Positions 22,983 through 32,317 of a DNA stretch of 64,000 bases are shown one piece after another. The stretch is taken from positions 2,480,001-2,544,000 of the forward strand of contig NZ_CP060490.1 in NCBI RefSeq assembly GCF_014334055.1, written 5' to 3'. How positions within the stretch are numbered: position 1 is the stretch's first letter; the number at the start of each line of letters is the position of its first letter. Under the pieces are notes generated by a model. The model was given only the letters and a program-made list of their open reading frames with translations, made no database searches and was not told the origin of the DNA. This DNA is from Oscillibacter hominis (GTDB taxonomy: Bacteria; Bacillota; Clostridia; Oscillospirales; Oscillospiraceae). The translations under genes and the position numbers were made by a program.

Positions 22983-25073
22983 TTATTGCAGCAGCTGGTC
23001 CTCGCCGATGAGCGCCGCGCCGATCTCGTCGGTGGAGAAATAGGCGTTGAGGATCTCCACGGCGGTGGAGGCCAGGGCCGAACCGGAGCCGCCCTCCTCA
23101 ATGACGATGGCCACGGCGATCTCCGGCTCTTCATAGGGGGCGAAGCATACGAACACGCCGTTGTTGGTGAAGTTGCCGCCGCGCTGGGCGGTGCCGGTTT
23201 TGGCGCCAGCCTCCACCACGCAGTTTTTGAAATAAGGGGCCAGCGATCCGGCGGTGGTCAGGTCGTACATACCCTTTTTCACCGCCTGGAGAGAGGAGTC
23301 ATGGATGTCAATGGTGTTGACGGGGGCGGTGTCCCCAGCTGCCAGCACCTGGGAATTGTCGTAAGACTTCACGGATTTGAGCAGGTGGGCCTCGCAGTGT
23401 TTGCCTCCGGAAACCAGCGTGGCTACGGCGTTGCAGAGCTGGACCGGCGTGTATACCTGGTTGGCCTGGCCGTAGGCCGCCCAGGGGGACAGGTTCTGGC
23501 CCTCGGGGTTTTCCGGCAGGGAGCCCGGCTTGTCGCCGATTTCAATGCCCGTGCTCTGCCCCAGGCCAAAGGCGGTGAGGTACTCCCGCAGGGTATCCAT
23601 GCCCATGCGGTAGCCCATTTCTGCAAAAAAGTAGTTGCAGGAGTTGGTGATGGCCCCGGAGACGTTCAAAAGGCCGTGGCCCGCGTGGTTCCAGCACCAG
23701 GTGTAGCTGTCCGGAAAGCCGGGGTAGACCCACTTGCCGGTGTCCCGGACCTTTTCCTGGACCGTGACGGCCCCAGACTCCAGGGCTGCGATGGCGGTGA
23801 AGGGCTTCAGGGTGGAGCCGGGGGGGAAGGTGCCCTGGGTGGCCCGGTTCACCAGGGGCCTGCCGGGGGTTTGCTCCGGGTCGTTCAGAAGGTTGAACTC
23901 CTGGCGGTAGGTGGAGAGGTCAAAGGTTGGATAGGAGGCCAGGGCCAGCACCTCTCCGGTGCCCACCTGTTCCACCACGGCGGCGGCGCCGCGGGAAGTA
24001 TGGCCGTCCTCCTTGTTCATGGAGGTGACGGTGGCTGCGAGGGCGGCCTCCACCGCCTCCTGGAAGGGCAGGTCGATGGTCAGCGACACGGTGCTCCCGG
24101 GCTGGGGGGCCTTGGTGTAGAGCTCGCTGGTGGTCTTGCCCTCGCTGTTTTTCGACACCACCCGGGTGCCGTCGGTGCCGTGGAGGTACTCTTCAAAGGC
24201 CAGTTCCACGCCGAACTTGCCCACCAGGTCGTCCAGGGCGTAGCCCTGGTCCTTCAGCTCCTCGTACTCGTCCTCCATGCGCCCCACGGTACCCAGGATG
24301 TGGGCCGCGGCAGTGGTCTGGTAATCCCGGACAGAGGAGGAGCCCACCTTGACGCCGGGGTAATCCCCATCGGTGATCTCGGAGATCAGCTTCGTGCTCA
24401 CGTCCTCGGCAAAGATATAGGCTGTGGTATTCACCAGTTTACGCACAGCCAGCTCGTACTGCACCCCCATGACGGAGCGGGCCTGGGCGTCGGTGTAGGA
24501 GGCGGGCACGTTCAAGAGGGAACGCATGTTGGCAAGGAGCGCGTCCGCGCTCAGGCCGCTCTCCTTCAGGTAGGCGGCAAGCTGTTCCTGCCGGGTCATC
24601 CCCTCCGTGTTGTAGGAGGCGGGCAGGGAGTCCGCCACCCACTTGTTGGCCTGGAGGTATTTGAGGAAACGGGTGCTCTGGGTGGAATCCAGGCCTTCCA
24701 GGGCAAAGGCAAAGGGCGCCTGGGAGGTGATGGGCAGGTTCTCCACCCACTCCACGCCGTAGCGCCGGCAGAGCTGGATCAGCTTCCAGATGGATTCCGC
24801 CTCGCTTTCCCCCTCCCCCAAAAGGGAGCTGTCAAAGGTCAGCGTATAGCTCAAACGGTTGGACACCAAGGTTTTCCCGTTGCGGTCGGTGAGAATGCCC
24901 CGGGAGGCCTCCACCGTCTCGCGCTGGGTGATGGTGCGCACCGACTGCTCCAGGTAGTCCTGGCCGTGGACGATCTGGGTGGAGTAGAGCACACCCACAA
25001 AGGCCGTAAGGCAGGCGCTTAGAAACAGAACAATCACAGAGATGCGGATGTGAAAATAGTTGCGCTCCTCCAT
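22983..25073 (-). CDS. mrdA: Penicillin-binding protein 2 (elongasome transpeptidase)
   Basis: 696 aa; class B PBP. The start is ATG 25073 with AGGAG upstream. A short cytoplasmic tail and one TM helix (VIVLFLSACLTAFVGVLYS) anchor it. The dimerisation domain includes RGILTDRNGKTLVSN. The transpeptidase has PPGSTLKPF (active Ser), SCN in ITNSCNYFF, and KTGTAQR. It cross-links peptidoglycan during side-wall growth with RodA. It lies directly downstream of mreC and mreD, 11 bases after mreD, in the usual elongasome order. mreB is not in this window. Confidence 0.93.
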   Translation of the reverse strand: MEERNYFHIRISVIVLFLSACLTAFVGVLYSTQIVHGQDYLEQSVRTITQRETVEASRGILTDRNGKTLVSNRLSYTLTFDSSLLGEGESEAESIWKLIQLCRRYGVEWVENLPITSQAPFAFALEGLDSTQSTRFLKYLQANKWVADSLPASYNTEGMTRQEQLAAYLKESGLSADALLANMRSLLNVPASYTDAQARSVMGVQYELAVRKLVNTTAYIFAEDVSTKLISEITDGDYPGVKVGSSSVRDYQTTAAAHILGTVGRMEDEYEELKDQGYALDDLVGKFGVELAFEEYLHGTDGTRVVSKNSEGKTTSELYTKAPQPGSTVSLTIDLPFQEAVEAALAATVTSMNKEDGHTSRGAAAVVEQVGTGEVLALASYPTFDLSTYRQEFNLLNDPEQTPGRPLVNRATQGTFPPGSTLKPFTAIAALESGAVTVQEKVRDTGKWVYPGFPDSYTWCWNHAGHGLLNVSGAITNSCNYFFAEMGYRMGMDTLREYLTAFGLGQSTGIEIGDKPGSLPENPEGQNLSPWAAYGQANQVYTPVQLCNAVATLVSGGKHCEAHLLKSVKSYDNSQVLAAGDTAPVNTIDIHDSSLQAVKKGMYDLTTAGSLAPYFKNCVVEAGAKTGTAQRGGNFTNNGVFVCFAPYEEPEIAVAIVIEEGGSGSALASTAVEILNAYFSTDEIGAALIGEDQLLQ

Positions 25074-25084
25074 GGAAACTCCTT

Positions 25085-25597
25085 TCAATCGATGTCGCGG
25101 CACTTGCGGTGGATGGCGGCAAAGAGCAGGTGCACCGGCAGGACAAAGACCAGCGTCAGGGCCGTCTCCTGGAGCGAGAGCATCAGCGCCCGGGAGACAT
25201 CGTCCAGGCCGCTGAGCAGCAAGAGGAGGATCCGTGCCCCGTCCACCAACACAAAGGCCGCCGCCGTGGCCGCCAGGGAGCAGAGGAACCCGGCGGAGAC
25301 CAGCCCCTCGGCAATGAGGCCGGCGAGCAGGCCCACCAGTGGGAAAAGCAGGGTGTAAAAGCAGGGCAGGGGACCATCGACGGTCAGATCACAGACCAGG
25401 CCAGCCACCAGGCCGAAGGCGGTGCCGGAAAACGGCCCCTCCTGGGCGGCCAGCACCGCCACCACAGCCGGGTAGAGGAAGGGGAAAACGCCCCGCAGGA
25501 GGATGTGCTGCATCACAAGGCCCTGGATTAGGCAGCAGAGGAGGAAGGCCAGGCTGTAGAGCAGCCAGCGGACCACCGTAACATTTCGAAAAGGCAA
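25085..25597 (-). CDS. mreD: Rod shape-determining protein MreD
   Basis: 170 aa polytopic membrane protein with about five hydrophobic segments (VVRWLLYSLAFLLCCLIQGL, GTAFGLVAGLVCDL, LLFPLVGLLAGLIAEG). Position between mreC and pbp2 supports the call, since MreD sequences diverge widely. The start is taken as TTG 25597 with AGGAGG eight bases upstream. It is probably an elongasome scaffold linking MreC and PBP2. Confidence 0.87.
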   Translation of the reverse strand: MPFRNVTVVRWLLYSLAFLLCCLIQGLVMQHILLRGVFPFLYPAVVAVLAAQEGPFSGTAFGLVAGLVCDLTVDGPLPCFYTLLFPLVGLLAGLIAEGLVSAGFLCSLAATAAAFVLVDGARILLLLLSGLDDVSRALMLSLQETALTLVFVLPVHLLFAAIHRKCRDID

Positions 25598-25615
25598 ACG
25601 CAGCGCCTCCTTTCC

Positions 25616-26455
25616 TTACTCCACAATGTCGAAGTCCTTGATGATGAACACCTGGCTCAACTCATCAAAGTCCACCATGGGGGCGATTACCGCATACTGG
25701 GTCAGGCCGGAGTCGTCTAACTTGACCTCCTCCACGGAGCCGATGACCAAACCCGTGGGATAGTAGCCGCCCACGCCGGAGGTGACGACAAGATCGCCGT
25801 TGAGCAGCGTGGAGTCGGCGGGCAGATAGCTGAGCTTGAGGCGCTTTTCACCCATCAGGTTGAAGTCGCCGCTGGCCACGCCGATCTCATCGGTGCGGAA
25901 GACCATGGCGCCCAACTGGGTGTCCGTGTCGATGGTGGTGAGGACCGTGCACCAGTTCAGCCCTACCTCGGAAACCACGCCAACCAGATAGTGCTGCTCG
26001 TTGACCACGCAGTCCCCCACGGCCACGCCGTGGTCCGTGCCGCGGTTCAGCGTCAGGGAGGAGGTCCAGTTGGAGGTGTTGCGGGCGGTGATGTGGGCGG
26101 ATTCAAAGTCAAACTCCTTGCGCTGTTCCCGCAGGTTCAAAAGGGAGCGGAACCGGGCGTTTTCCTCGCTGTCCGCCTCGCTCTGGCGCACCGCCTCCTC
26201 CATCTCCGCAATCCGGTTGCGCAGCTCCGCGTTCTCCGCCTCCAGCGCCTTGTAGTCGGCGTAGTAGGCCTGCTTGTCGTTGAACCACTCCGCCACTGCG
26301 GTAAAGGCACTGCGGAAGGGAGAGGTGATGACTCCGGCCAGGTTGGTCAGCGGGGCGGAGGTGTTGGTGAAAACGGACATGACGGAAAGGGCCACTGCGA
26401 TGACCGCCGCGGCAAAGAGAATCCACAGTCCGTGTTTTTTCAAAAAGTGTTTCAA
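25616..26455 (-). CDS. mreC: Rod shape-determining protein MreC
   Basis: 279 aa. One N-terminal TM helix (LWILFAAAVIAVALSVMSVF), then a periplasmic-side coiled coil (about 65-110, KALEAENAELRNRIAEMEEA), then the double beta-barrel domain (VGDCVVNEQHYLVGVVSEVG, then GDLVVTSGVGGYYPTGLVIG). MreC activates PBP2 in the elongasome. It is 18 bases after maf and 18 before mreD. Confidence 0.94.
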   Translation of the reverse strand: MKHFLKKHGLWILFAAAVIAVALSVMSVFTNTSAPLTNLAGVITSPFRSAFTAVAEWFNDKQAYYADYKALEAENAELRNRIAEMEEAVRQSEADSEENARFRSLLNLREQRKEFDFESAHITARNTSNWTSSLTLNRGTDHGVAVGDCVVNEQHYLVGVVSEVGLNWCTVLTTIDTDTQLGAMVFRTDEIGVASGDFNLMGEKRLKLSYLPADSTLLNGDLVVTSGVGGYYPTGLVIGSVEEVKLDDSGLTQYAVIAPMVDFDELSQVFIIKDFDIVE

Positions 26456-26473
26456 AGGGCGCCTCCTCCTGCG

Positions 26474-27055
26474 TTACAAACCCTCGTCCAAAAACGTCAC
26501 GCCGAACCGGGCCAGCATCCGGGAAAGACGCAGCAGCGGCAGCCCCATCACGTTGTAAAAGTCACCGCAGATGCCCTCCACCAACAGCGCGCCCAGGCCC
26601 TGGACGCCGTAGGCGCCCGCCTTGTCCATGGGCTCGCCGCTCCGGATGTAGGAGCGCAGCTCCCGCTCGGAGGCAGGACGGAAGGTGACGGCGGTGGATT
26701 CCGATTCGGTCAAAAACCGATCTCCCCGGCGCAGGGTGACGCCGGTGCAGACGGTGTGGGTGCGTCCCTGAAGGGACAAGAGCATCTTCAGCGCGTGCTC
26801 CTCGTCCCGTGGCTTGCCCAGCCGCTCCTCGTCCAAAAACACCATGGTGTCCGCGGTGATGACGATCTCCTCCGGTGTGCACCGGACAGCCTCCGCCTTC
26901 TCCCGGGAGATGTACTCCACCACCTGGGGCGGCGTCAGGCCCCCGGGGTACCACTCCTCCACCTCCGGAACGCGGATGTCAAACTCCCGGATGCCGATCC
27001 GGGCCAAAAGCTCCTGCCGCCGGGGTGAGCCGGAGGCCAATACAATCTGTGCCAT
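26474..27055 (-). CDS. maf: Maf/YhdE-family nucleotide pyrophosphatase
   Basis: 193 aa. It begins IVLASGSPRRQELL, the substrate-binding loop. ITADTMVFLDEERLGKP holds the catalytic Asp. DKAGAYGVQGLGALLVEGI and FYNVMGLPLLRL complete the family pattern. Maf proteins hydrolyse dTTP/UTP or modified nucleotides and are linked to septum formation in Bacillus. The start is ATG 27055 with GGAGG just upstream. It lies directly ahead of mreCD, as in many Firmicutes. Confidence 0.94.
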   Translation of the reverse strand: MAQIVLASGSPRRQELLARIGIREFDIRVPEVEEWYPGGLTPPQVVEYISREKAEAVRCTPEEIVITADTMVFLDEERLGKPRDEEHALKMLLSLQGRTHTVCTGVTLRRGDRFLTESESTAVTFRPASERELRSYIRSGEPMDKAGAYGVQGLGALLVEGICGDFYNVMGLPLLRLSRMLARFGVTFLDEGL

Positions 27056-27131
27056 GTTCCTCCAAGCGCCATAGGCGCATCGTTCAAAGTTTGCAGGCAA
27101 ACACGCCTGCCGCATGAAGTGACAAGTATAA

Positions 27132-27563
27132 TTACTTACCAGTTGAACCAAAGCCGCCCCGGTCGGACTCCTCCAGGGAGGTGCAGGTTTCGAACACCAG
27201 GCGGGGCTGGTGGGCCATGATCCGGAACTGGCAGATCCGGCTGCCCTTGGGGATGGATGTGTTGCGGGTGGCATAGACCGGCATCCGCCACTCATCGCCG
27301 CTGCCCCGGTAGGACCAGTCCACCACACCCATGGAGTTGGCCTGCAAAATGCCGTAGTTCTTAAAGGTGGAGCTGCGGGGCACGATGTGGGCCTCGTAGC
27401 CCTCCGGCAGGGCCACGGCGATCCCCAGGGGGATCAGCCGGAACTCCCCGGCGGAAAGGGTCACATCCTCCGCCGCGGAAAGGTCGATCCAGTCGGATTT
27501 CCCCTCCACATAGCAAAGCCGGGGAGAGTCGTCTGAAAAATATTTGACGCGAATGGTCTCCAT
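27132..27563 (-). CDS. dut: dUTP diphosphatase (trimeric dUTPase fold)
   Basis: 143 aa. The start is ATG 27563 with AAGGAG seven bases upstream. dUTPase motifs: LIPLGIAVALPEG, HIVPRSSTFKN (motif 2), GVVDWSYRGSGDEW with the catalytic Asp and a Tyr-containing hairpin (motif 3), GSRICQFRI (motif 4) and DRGGFGSTGK (motif 5). It removes dUTP and makes dUMP. It is 76 bases upstream of maf and possibly heads the maf-mre-pbp2 operon, preceded by an AT-rich 159-base gap. Confidence 0.9.
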   Translation of the reverse strand: METIRVKYFSDDSPRLCYVEGKSDWIDLSAAEDVTLSAGEFRLIPLGIAVALPEGYEAHIVPRSSTFKNYGILQANSMGVVDWSYRGSGDEWRMPVYATRNTSIPKGSRICQFRIMAHQPRLVFETCTSLEESDRGGFGSTGK

Positions 27564-27722
27564 AAAGTTTCTCCTTGTATCAGAAAGCTCAGACCAATTC
27601 TGCAAAAATGCAGAAAAATCTGATGAAATTGATTGCAAAAAGTATTATAACAACAATAATATACTAAAAGTTTTACAAATGCATCGCAGGAAGGCCGTTC
27701 ACTCTGGCCTGTGGCGCGCCGG

Positions 27723-29816
27723 TCAATCCACACCCTTGTAGAAAAGACCCCGGGTAAAGAGGGCCGGGGGCTCCCCGGTGCGGCGGTAGGCCCGGAAGAC
27801 CTGGGCGCACTCCTCGGCGGATTCGGTGGTGAAGCGGAGCCGGGCGTATGATAAACCGATGTCCTTCCAGTCCTCCCGGTCCGCCAGCCAAAGCACGCGG
27901 CTGTTTTGCAGCTCGCTGCGGCAGCCGTAGGCGGGGAGGATGGGGAAGGAGGCGTTGGTGCGGTCCCGGAGGACGGCCGTGCCGTCACAGGGGCAGCCGC
28001 CGTCGTTTTGCACCAGGCAGTTTTCCGTGATCTGAAGAGGCAGGCGGCCGTAGACCGCCGCCTCCACGCTGAGGAATTTTTGAAGGTCCCGGATCTGCTC
28101 CCGGCGCAGCTCAAAGGAGACTGCGGCGGAGGAAAGCCCCCGCTGGTGCAAAAAGAGCAGGGAGCGGGAGTTGAAGACGTTGAGCCCAAAGTCCCCCGCA
28201 AGAGTCATGCCGGACTCCCGGGCCAGGGGAAAGTGGCCCAGGTTGGAAAGGCCCAGGCCGGTGACGCCGCTGTCCCGGGCGGTGAGCAGCAGCGAGCGGA
28301 GCTCCGATTCGTCCGTATCCCGCCAGACCCGGGGGAACAGGGCGTAAAACTCGGTCCTCCCAAGATAAGGGGCCAGGTCAAATTCGCCGATCCGCTCCAG
28401 GGGCAGGTAGATCCGGGCCGGGCCTTGGTCCACAAGCTCCTCGCTGAGCTGGCTGCCGCGGCTCAGCGAACAGGTGAGGCGGGGCGGCCCCTCGCAGCTC
28501 CCAAGGGCCGGAGGCAGGGGCTGGGGCTCCAGGCTCCGTCGTTTGGGCGGGCGGACGCGCTCCGTGGTCAGCTCCTCCAGCGCCTGGCGGCGCAGGGCAT
28601 TGATGGATGCGGCGCTTAAAGAGAGGCCCTCGTCCACCACAGCGGTGGCTCCGGTGCAGTGAAAGGCGGTACCGCCGGTCTTTTTGAGCCGCTCCTCCAC
28701 CTCGCTGGCGGTGACGGCCCGGCTGCGGGCGGCCTCGGGCACCGGCCCTGTGACGGAGACGATGTGGTCGCGGTCGTCGGTGGCGGTGAGCACCACGGGC
28801 ACGCCCACGCCTACGCGGCAGAAAAAGGAGACGCCCACGGTGCGCAGCGTGCCGCTTTCATAGGAGGAGCGGATCTGGGCAAAAAGCTCCCGGGGCTCCT
28901 GGGCGCCCTCGGGGCGGGTGCCGAACATGCCGGCACCCCGTTTGCCGTGGTAATACCAGTCTGTAAAGCCGCTGCGGGAAAAGGCGTCGGAGAGCTGTTG
29001 AGCCTCCTCAGCCGTGGGAGTGCGGCGCTCCCTGAGGAGCCGGGCGTAAATGGATGTAACCACCGCCACATACTCCGGCCGCTTCATCCGGCCCTCCAGT
29101 TTCAGGCAGGCCACGCCCATCTTCCGCAGCTCCTCCAGGTGATCGGCCATGGAGCTGTCCTTGAGGCTCAGGGGATGGCCGGGTTTGGCCGTCCGGCCGT
29201 CACGCTCCAGCCGGTAGGGAAGGCGGCAGGGCTGGGCGCAGGTGCCCCGGTTGCCGCTGCGGCCGCCCAAAAAGGCGCTCATGGAGCACTGGCCGCTGTA
29301 GCTCATGCACAGGGCGCCGTGGGCAAAGACCTCGATCTCGGCACCGCTGGCGCGGATGATGCGGGCGATGTCCTCTCCGCTCAGCTCCCGGGCCACCACC
29401 ACCCGGGTGCAGCCCATGCGGGAGGCCTCCAGCGCGCCGCCGGAGGTGAAGATGCTCATCTGGGTGCTGGCGTGGAGGGGCAGGTCCGGCAGCGTCTGGC
29501 GCAGCAACTCAAAAAGGCCCCAGTCCTGTACCAGCACCGCGTCCACGCCGGCCTGGGAGGCCATGCGGGCGGTCTGAAGGGCCTGGGGCAGCTCCCGATC
29601 CGTGAGCAGGGTGTTCAGCGTCAGATAGACCTTGACGCCCAACAGGTGGCAGTAGGACAGGGCCTGAAGGAAGTCCTCTTCGGAGAAGTTTTTGGCGCCC
29701 CGCCGGGCGTTGAAGCTGCCCACGCCCAGGTAAACGGCGTCTGCTCCGCACTGGACGGCGGCGCGCAGCGCCTCCGGAGAGCCGGCGGGAGAGAGGAGTT
29801 CGGGCCTACCGGTCAT
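27723..29816 (-). CDS. Peptidase U32-family protein (RlhA/TrhP-like) with DUF3656-type C-terminus
   Basis: 697 aa. The N-terminal half is a U32 barrel: ELLSPAGSPEALRAAVQCGA, then YLTLNTLLTDREL, then VFAHGALCMSYSGQCSMSAF. The four-Cys cluster is CMSYSGQC plus NRGTCAQPC and supports an iron-sulfur site. Family members are tRNA or rRNA hydroxylation factors (TrhP, RlhA) using prephenate rather than proven peptidases. A long C-terminal extension (about 330-697) matches the two-part architecture seen in clostridia. The start ATG 29816 overlaps the zapA stop, so the two are coupled. Confidence 0.87.
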   Translation of the reverse strand: MTGRPELLSPAGSPEALRAAVQCGADAVYLGVGSFNARRGAKNFSEEDFLQALSYCHLLGVKVYLTLNTLLTDRELPQALQTARMASQAGVDAVLVQDWGLFELLRQTLPDLPLHASTQMSIFTSGGALEASRMGCTRVVVARELSGEDIARIIRASGAEIEVFAHGALCMSYSGQCSMSAFLGGRSGNRGTCAQPCRLPYRLERDGRTAKPGHPLSLKDSSMADHLEELRKMGVACLKLEGRMKRPEYVAVVTSIYARLLRERRTPTAEEAQQLSDAFSRSGFTDWYYHGKRGAGMFGTRPEGAQEPRELFAQIRSSYESGTLRTVGVSFFCRVGVGVPVVLTATDDRDHIVSVTGPVPEAARSRAVTASEVEERLKKTGGTAFHCTGATAVVDEGLSLSAASINALRRQALEELTTERVRPPKRRSLEPQPLPPALGSCEGPPRLTCSLSRGSQLSEELVDQGPARIYLPLERIGEFDLAPYLGRTEFYALFPRVWRDTDESELRSLLLTARDSGVTGLGLSNLGHFPLARESGMTLAGDFGLNVFNSRSLLFLHQRGLSSAAVSFELRREQIRDLQKFLSVEAAVYGRLPLQITENCLVQNDGGCPCDGTAVLRDRTNASFPILPAYGCRSELQNSRVLWLADREDWKDIGLSYARLRFTTESAEECAQVFRAYRRTGEPPALFTRGLFYKGVD

Positions 29817-30132
29817 GCTTGTTCCCGTTCTGGAGACGGAAGATCTCCCGCTTGAGCTCGGACGCCTCGGCCTTGGCCCGGCCGGCTTCCTCCACATACT
29901 CCTTCAGCTGGCGGCGGAGGTTCTCCGCGTCCTCCTGCGCCTTGAACAGTTCGTCGGTGATGTTGGCGGCGGTGAGCACCGCCGCGTCGGTGCGGCCCAC
30001 ATGGGCCCCCTTGAGCACCTCCGTCATCTTTGCGTCCACATAGCTGCCCACCCGCTGCATGTAGGAGGGTGCCTCCTGGGCTACAAAGTTGTATTCCTCG
30101 CCGCAGATACTGACGACAACATGGTTTTCCAT
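29806..30132 (-). CDS. zapA: Cell division protein ZapA
   Basis: 108 aa. The start is ATG 30132 with GGGAGG eight bases upstream. The N-terminal ZapA head is VVSICGEEYNFVAQEAPSYM. A coiled-coil tail follows (about 62-105). ZapA bundles FtsZ filaments at the Z ring. It overlaps the U32 gene start by 11 bases, a pairing common in clostridia. It is divergent from the dnaD-like gene. Confidence 0.9.
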   Translation of the reverse strand: MENHVVVSICGEEYNFVAQEAPSYMQRVGSYVDAKMTEVLKGAHVGRTDAAVLTAANITDELFKAQEDAENLRRQLKEYVEEAGRAKAEASELKREIFRLQNGNKHDR

Positions 30133-30235
30133 CCAAATGGCCTCCCTTTTCTTTCGTAACACAATCGAACCGGCCCGTGCCGGTCCGCTGTTTTCATGAT
30201 CTGCCAAATTGATCCCACAACACTCATATGCAGTT

Positions 30236-30263
30236 ATTATACCATAAAAACAGGCCCGGTAAA
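30236..30263 (-). promoter_or_regulatory. zapA promoter
   Basis: On the minus strand, TTTACC (30258-30263), a 16-base spacer, TATAAT (30236-30241). Confidence 0.65.
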
Positions 30264-30311
30264 GAGAATTTGTCCAATTTGCAAGAAGAGCCGCTTTTCA
30301 AAAAGTTGCTG

Positions 30312-30340
30312 TTGTCCTTGAAGGAGATTTCGTGTAGAAT
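30312..30340 (+). promoter_or_regulatory. Promoter of the dnaD-like gene
   Basis: TTGTCC (30312-30317), a 17-base spacer, TAGAAT (30335-30340), about 40 bases before the ATG. Confidence 0.65.
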
Positions 30341-30382
30341 AGGGAAGAAATCTGAACGGAACCAAGAGAAAGGAGGCGGCGT

Positions 30383-31294
30383 ATGGCAAGCTGTCTGCTG
30401 CCTGTGGACGGGGACGAGAGCGTCCTGGTGTCCGGGCCCGTGCTGCGCCGCCTCATCGGAAGCGGCAGCGGCGACGCGGCCCTTTTGTACCTCTGCCTGC
30501 TGCGCCGCCGGGGCGAGATCTCCACGGAGCAGGCCGGCCGGGAACTGAAGTGGGACCGGATGCGGCTTCAGACCGCCGAGGACGAGCTCCGGGCCATGAA
30601 CCTGCTTGGGGCGGGAGAGCAACGGGAGGCCGCGCCCAGCCCGCCGCCCGCCTACGAGCGGGAGGACGTGCTGAACTGCCTGGAGCACAGCGAGGAGTTC
30701 CGCTGCCTGACGGCGGAGGTGGAGCGGAAGTTAGGGAAGAAGCTGTCCACCCCGGACCTCGGCACCCTTTTGGGGCTGTATGACTATTTGGGACTGCCGG
30801 CGGACGTGATCTACCTGCTGGTGTGCCACTGCATGGAGCGCTCTGCGGCGCGCTACGGGCCGGGCCGAAGGCCCTCGCTGCGCCGGATTGAGCAGGAGGG
30901 CTATGCCTGGGCGGCCCGGGGCATCGACACCCAGGAGCGGGCGGCAGCCTACCTCAAGCAGTACGCCCTCCGCCAGGGCATGCTGCCCCGGTACATGGAG
31001 GCGCTTCAGCTGGGGGACCGGCCCCCTGCGCCCTCGGAGGAGAAGTACCTTGCCGCCTGGGCCGACATGGGCTTTTCCCCGGAGGCGGTGGCCCTGGCCT
31101 ATGACAGGACCATGCTGCGCTGCCACAAGCTGAAGATGAACTACCTGGACGGCATCTTGAAAAAGTGGGATGAGAAGGGGCTTCACACGGTGGATGAGAT
31201 CCAGTCCGGCGACGGGCCCCGCCCCGCCCCCGTGCCGGCCGCTGCCCAGGGAAGCCGCCGGAGCGCGGCGGAGCTGAAAAAGTATTTGAAGTGA
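30383..31294 (+). CDS. dnaD: DnaD-domain replication initiation protein
   Basis: 303 aa. The start ATG has AAAGGAGGCGGCGT before it. An N-terminal winged-helix-like segment (about 20-75) is followed by a DnaD domain (about 95-165, LNCLEHSEEFRCLTAEVERK, then LGLYDYLGLPADVIYLLVCH). A second one (about 205-285) ends with NYLDGILKKWDEKG, the YxxxIxxxW DNA-binding signature. DnaD/DnaB-type proteins open origin DNA for helicase loading. The helicase loader gene follows 16 bases later, in one transcript with a shared terminator. Confidence 0.88.
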   Translation: MASCLLPVDGDESVLVSGPVLRRLIGSGSGDAALLYLCLLRRRGEISTEQAGRELKWDRMRLQTAEDELRAMNLLGAGEQREAAPSPPPAYEREDVLNCLEHSEEFRCLTAEVERKLGKKLSTPDLGTLLGLYDYLGLPADVIYLLVCHCMERSAARYGPGRRPSLRRIEQEGYAWAARGIDTQERAAAYLKQYALRQGMLPRYMEALQLGDRPPAPSEEKYLAAWADMGFSPEAVALAYDRTMLRCHKLKMNYLDGILKKWDEKGLHTVDEIQSGDGPRPAPVPAAAQGSRRSAAELKKYLK

Positions 31295-31310
31295 TGGAGG
31301 AGGACGCTCT

Positions 31311-32294
31311 GTGGCAGTGGATGGAAAGGTGATGCGCCGGGCGCTGAGCCGCTATGAGGCGGACAAGCAGAGGCGCACCGACGAGTTTGCCGCCCGCCGG
31401 GCGGCGGTCTATGCCAGGATTCCGGAGATATCGGCCATTGACCGGGAGCTGGCCGGCACCATGCGCCAGATCATCGCCCAGGCACTGCGCCAGGGCCAGG
31501 ACCCGTCGGAGGCCATCGGCCGGATCCGGGACCAGAACCTGGGCCTTCAGGAGGAGAAGCGGCGCCTGCTCATGAGCCGGGGCTACGCCGCCGACTTTTT
31601 GGACGAGACGCCGGCGTGTCCCCTGTGCGGCGACAGCGGGTACCGGGACGGGCGGATGTGCCGGTGCCTGCAGCGCTACTACGCTGAGGAGCAGATGAAG
31701 GAGTTGTCCAGGCTGCTGGACCTGGGCAGCCAGAGCTTCGACACGTTCTCCCTGGACTGGTACGACCAGAACGTCTGGCCGGAGATGGGGCGTTCGCCCC
31801 GGTCCCATATGGAGACTGTATACGAGGCCTGTGTCCACTATGCCCGCAGCTTTGGAAAAAAGAGCGCCAACCTGCTGATGACCGGGGCACCGGGCTTGGG
31901 GAAGACCTTCCTCTCCGCCTGTATCGCCCGGGAGGTCAGCGGCCGGGGCTTTTCCGTGGTCTATGACACGGCGGGCAGCATCTTCTCCCGGTTTGAAGAC
32001 CAGAAGTTCGGCCGGGAAGGGGACGAGGAGGTCCGCCGGGTGCTGAACTGCGACCTGCTGATTTTGGACGACCTGGGCACGGAGATGACCACCTCCTTCA
32101 TCCAGAGCGCCCTGTACCAGATCGTGAACACGCGCATGATGACGGACAAGTCCACCATCCTCAACACCAACCTGACCCCGGACGAGCTGCGGCGGCGCTA
32201 CACGCCCCAGATCGCCTCCCGGATTGAGGGGGAGTACGAGGTGCTGGTGTTTTTCGGCGACGACATCCGGAAATTGAAACGGGAGCGGCAGTGA
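31311..32294 (+). CDS. DnaC/DnaI-type helicase loader ATPase
   Basis: 327 aa. The start is GTG with GGAGGAGG seven bases upstream. An N-terminal helical region precedes a zinc knuckle (CPLCGDSGYRDGRMCRC, about 99-115), then an AAA+ domain: Walker A GAPGLGKTFLS, Walker B LLILDDLGTE, and an arginine-finger region RRRYTPQIASRIEG. It delivers DnaB helicase to the origin or to restart forks. It forms an operon with the dnaD-like gene. Its stop codon lies within the terminator stem. Confidence 0.92.
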   Translation: MAVDGKVMRRALSRYEADKQRRTDEFAARRAAVYARIPEISAIDRELAGTMRQIIAQALRQGQDPSEAIGRIRDQNLGLQEEKRRLLMSRGYAADFLDETPACPLCGDSGYRDGRMCRCLQRYYAEEQMKELSRLLDLGSQSFDTFSLDWYDQNVWPEMGRSPRSHMETVYEACVHYARSFGKKSANLLMTGAPGLGKTFLSACIAREVSGRGFSVVYDTAGSIFSRFEDQKFGREGDEEVRRVLNCDLLILDDLGTEMTTSFIQSALYQIVNTRMMTDKSTILNTNLTPDELRRRYTPQIASRIEGEYEVLVFFGDDIRKLKRERQ

Positions 32295-32311
32295 GCCGCT
32301 CCCGTTTTTTT
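32281..32311 (+). terminator. Terminator of dnaD-dnaC operon
   Basis: GGGAGCGGC / GCCGCTCCC stem around the stop codon, followed by GTTTTTTT. Confidence 0.93.
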
Positions 32312-32317
32312 ATCATC

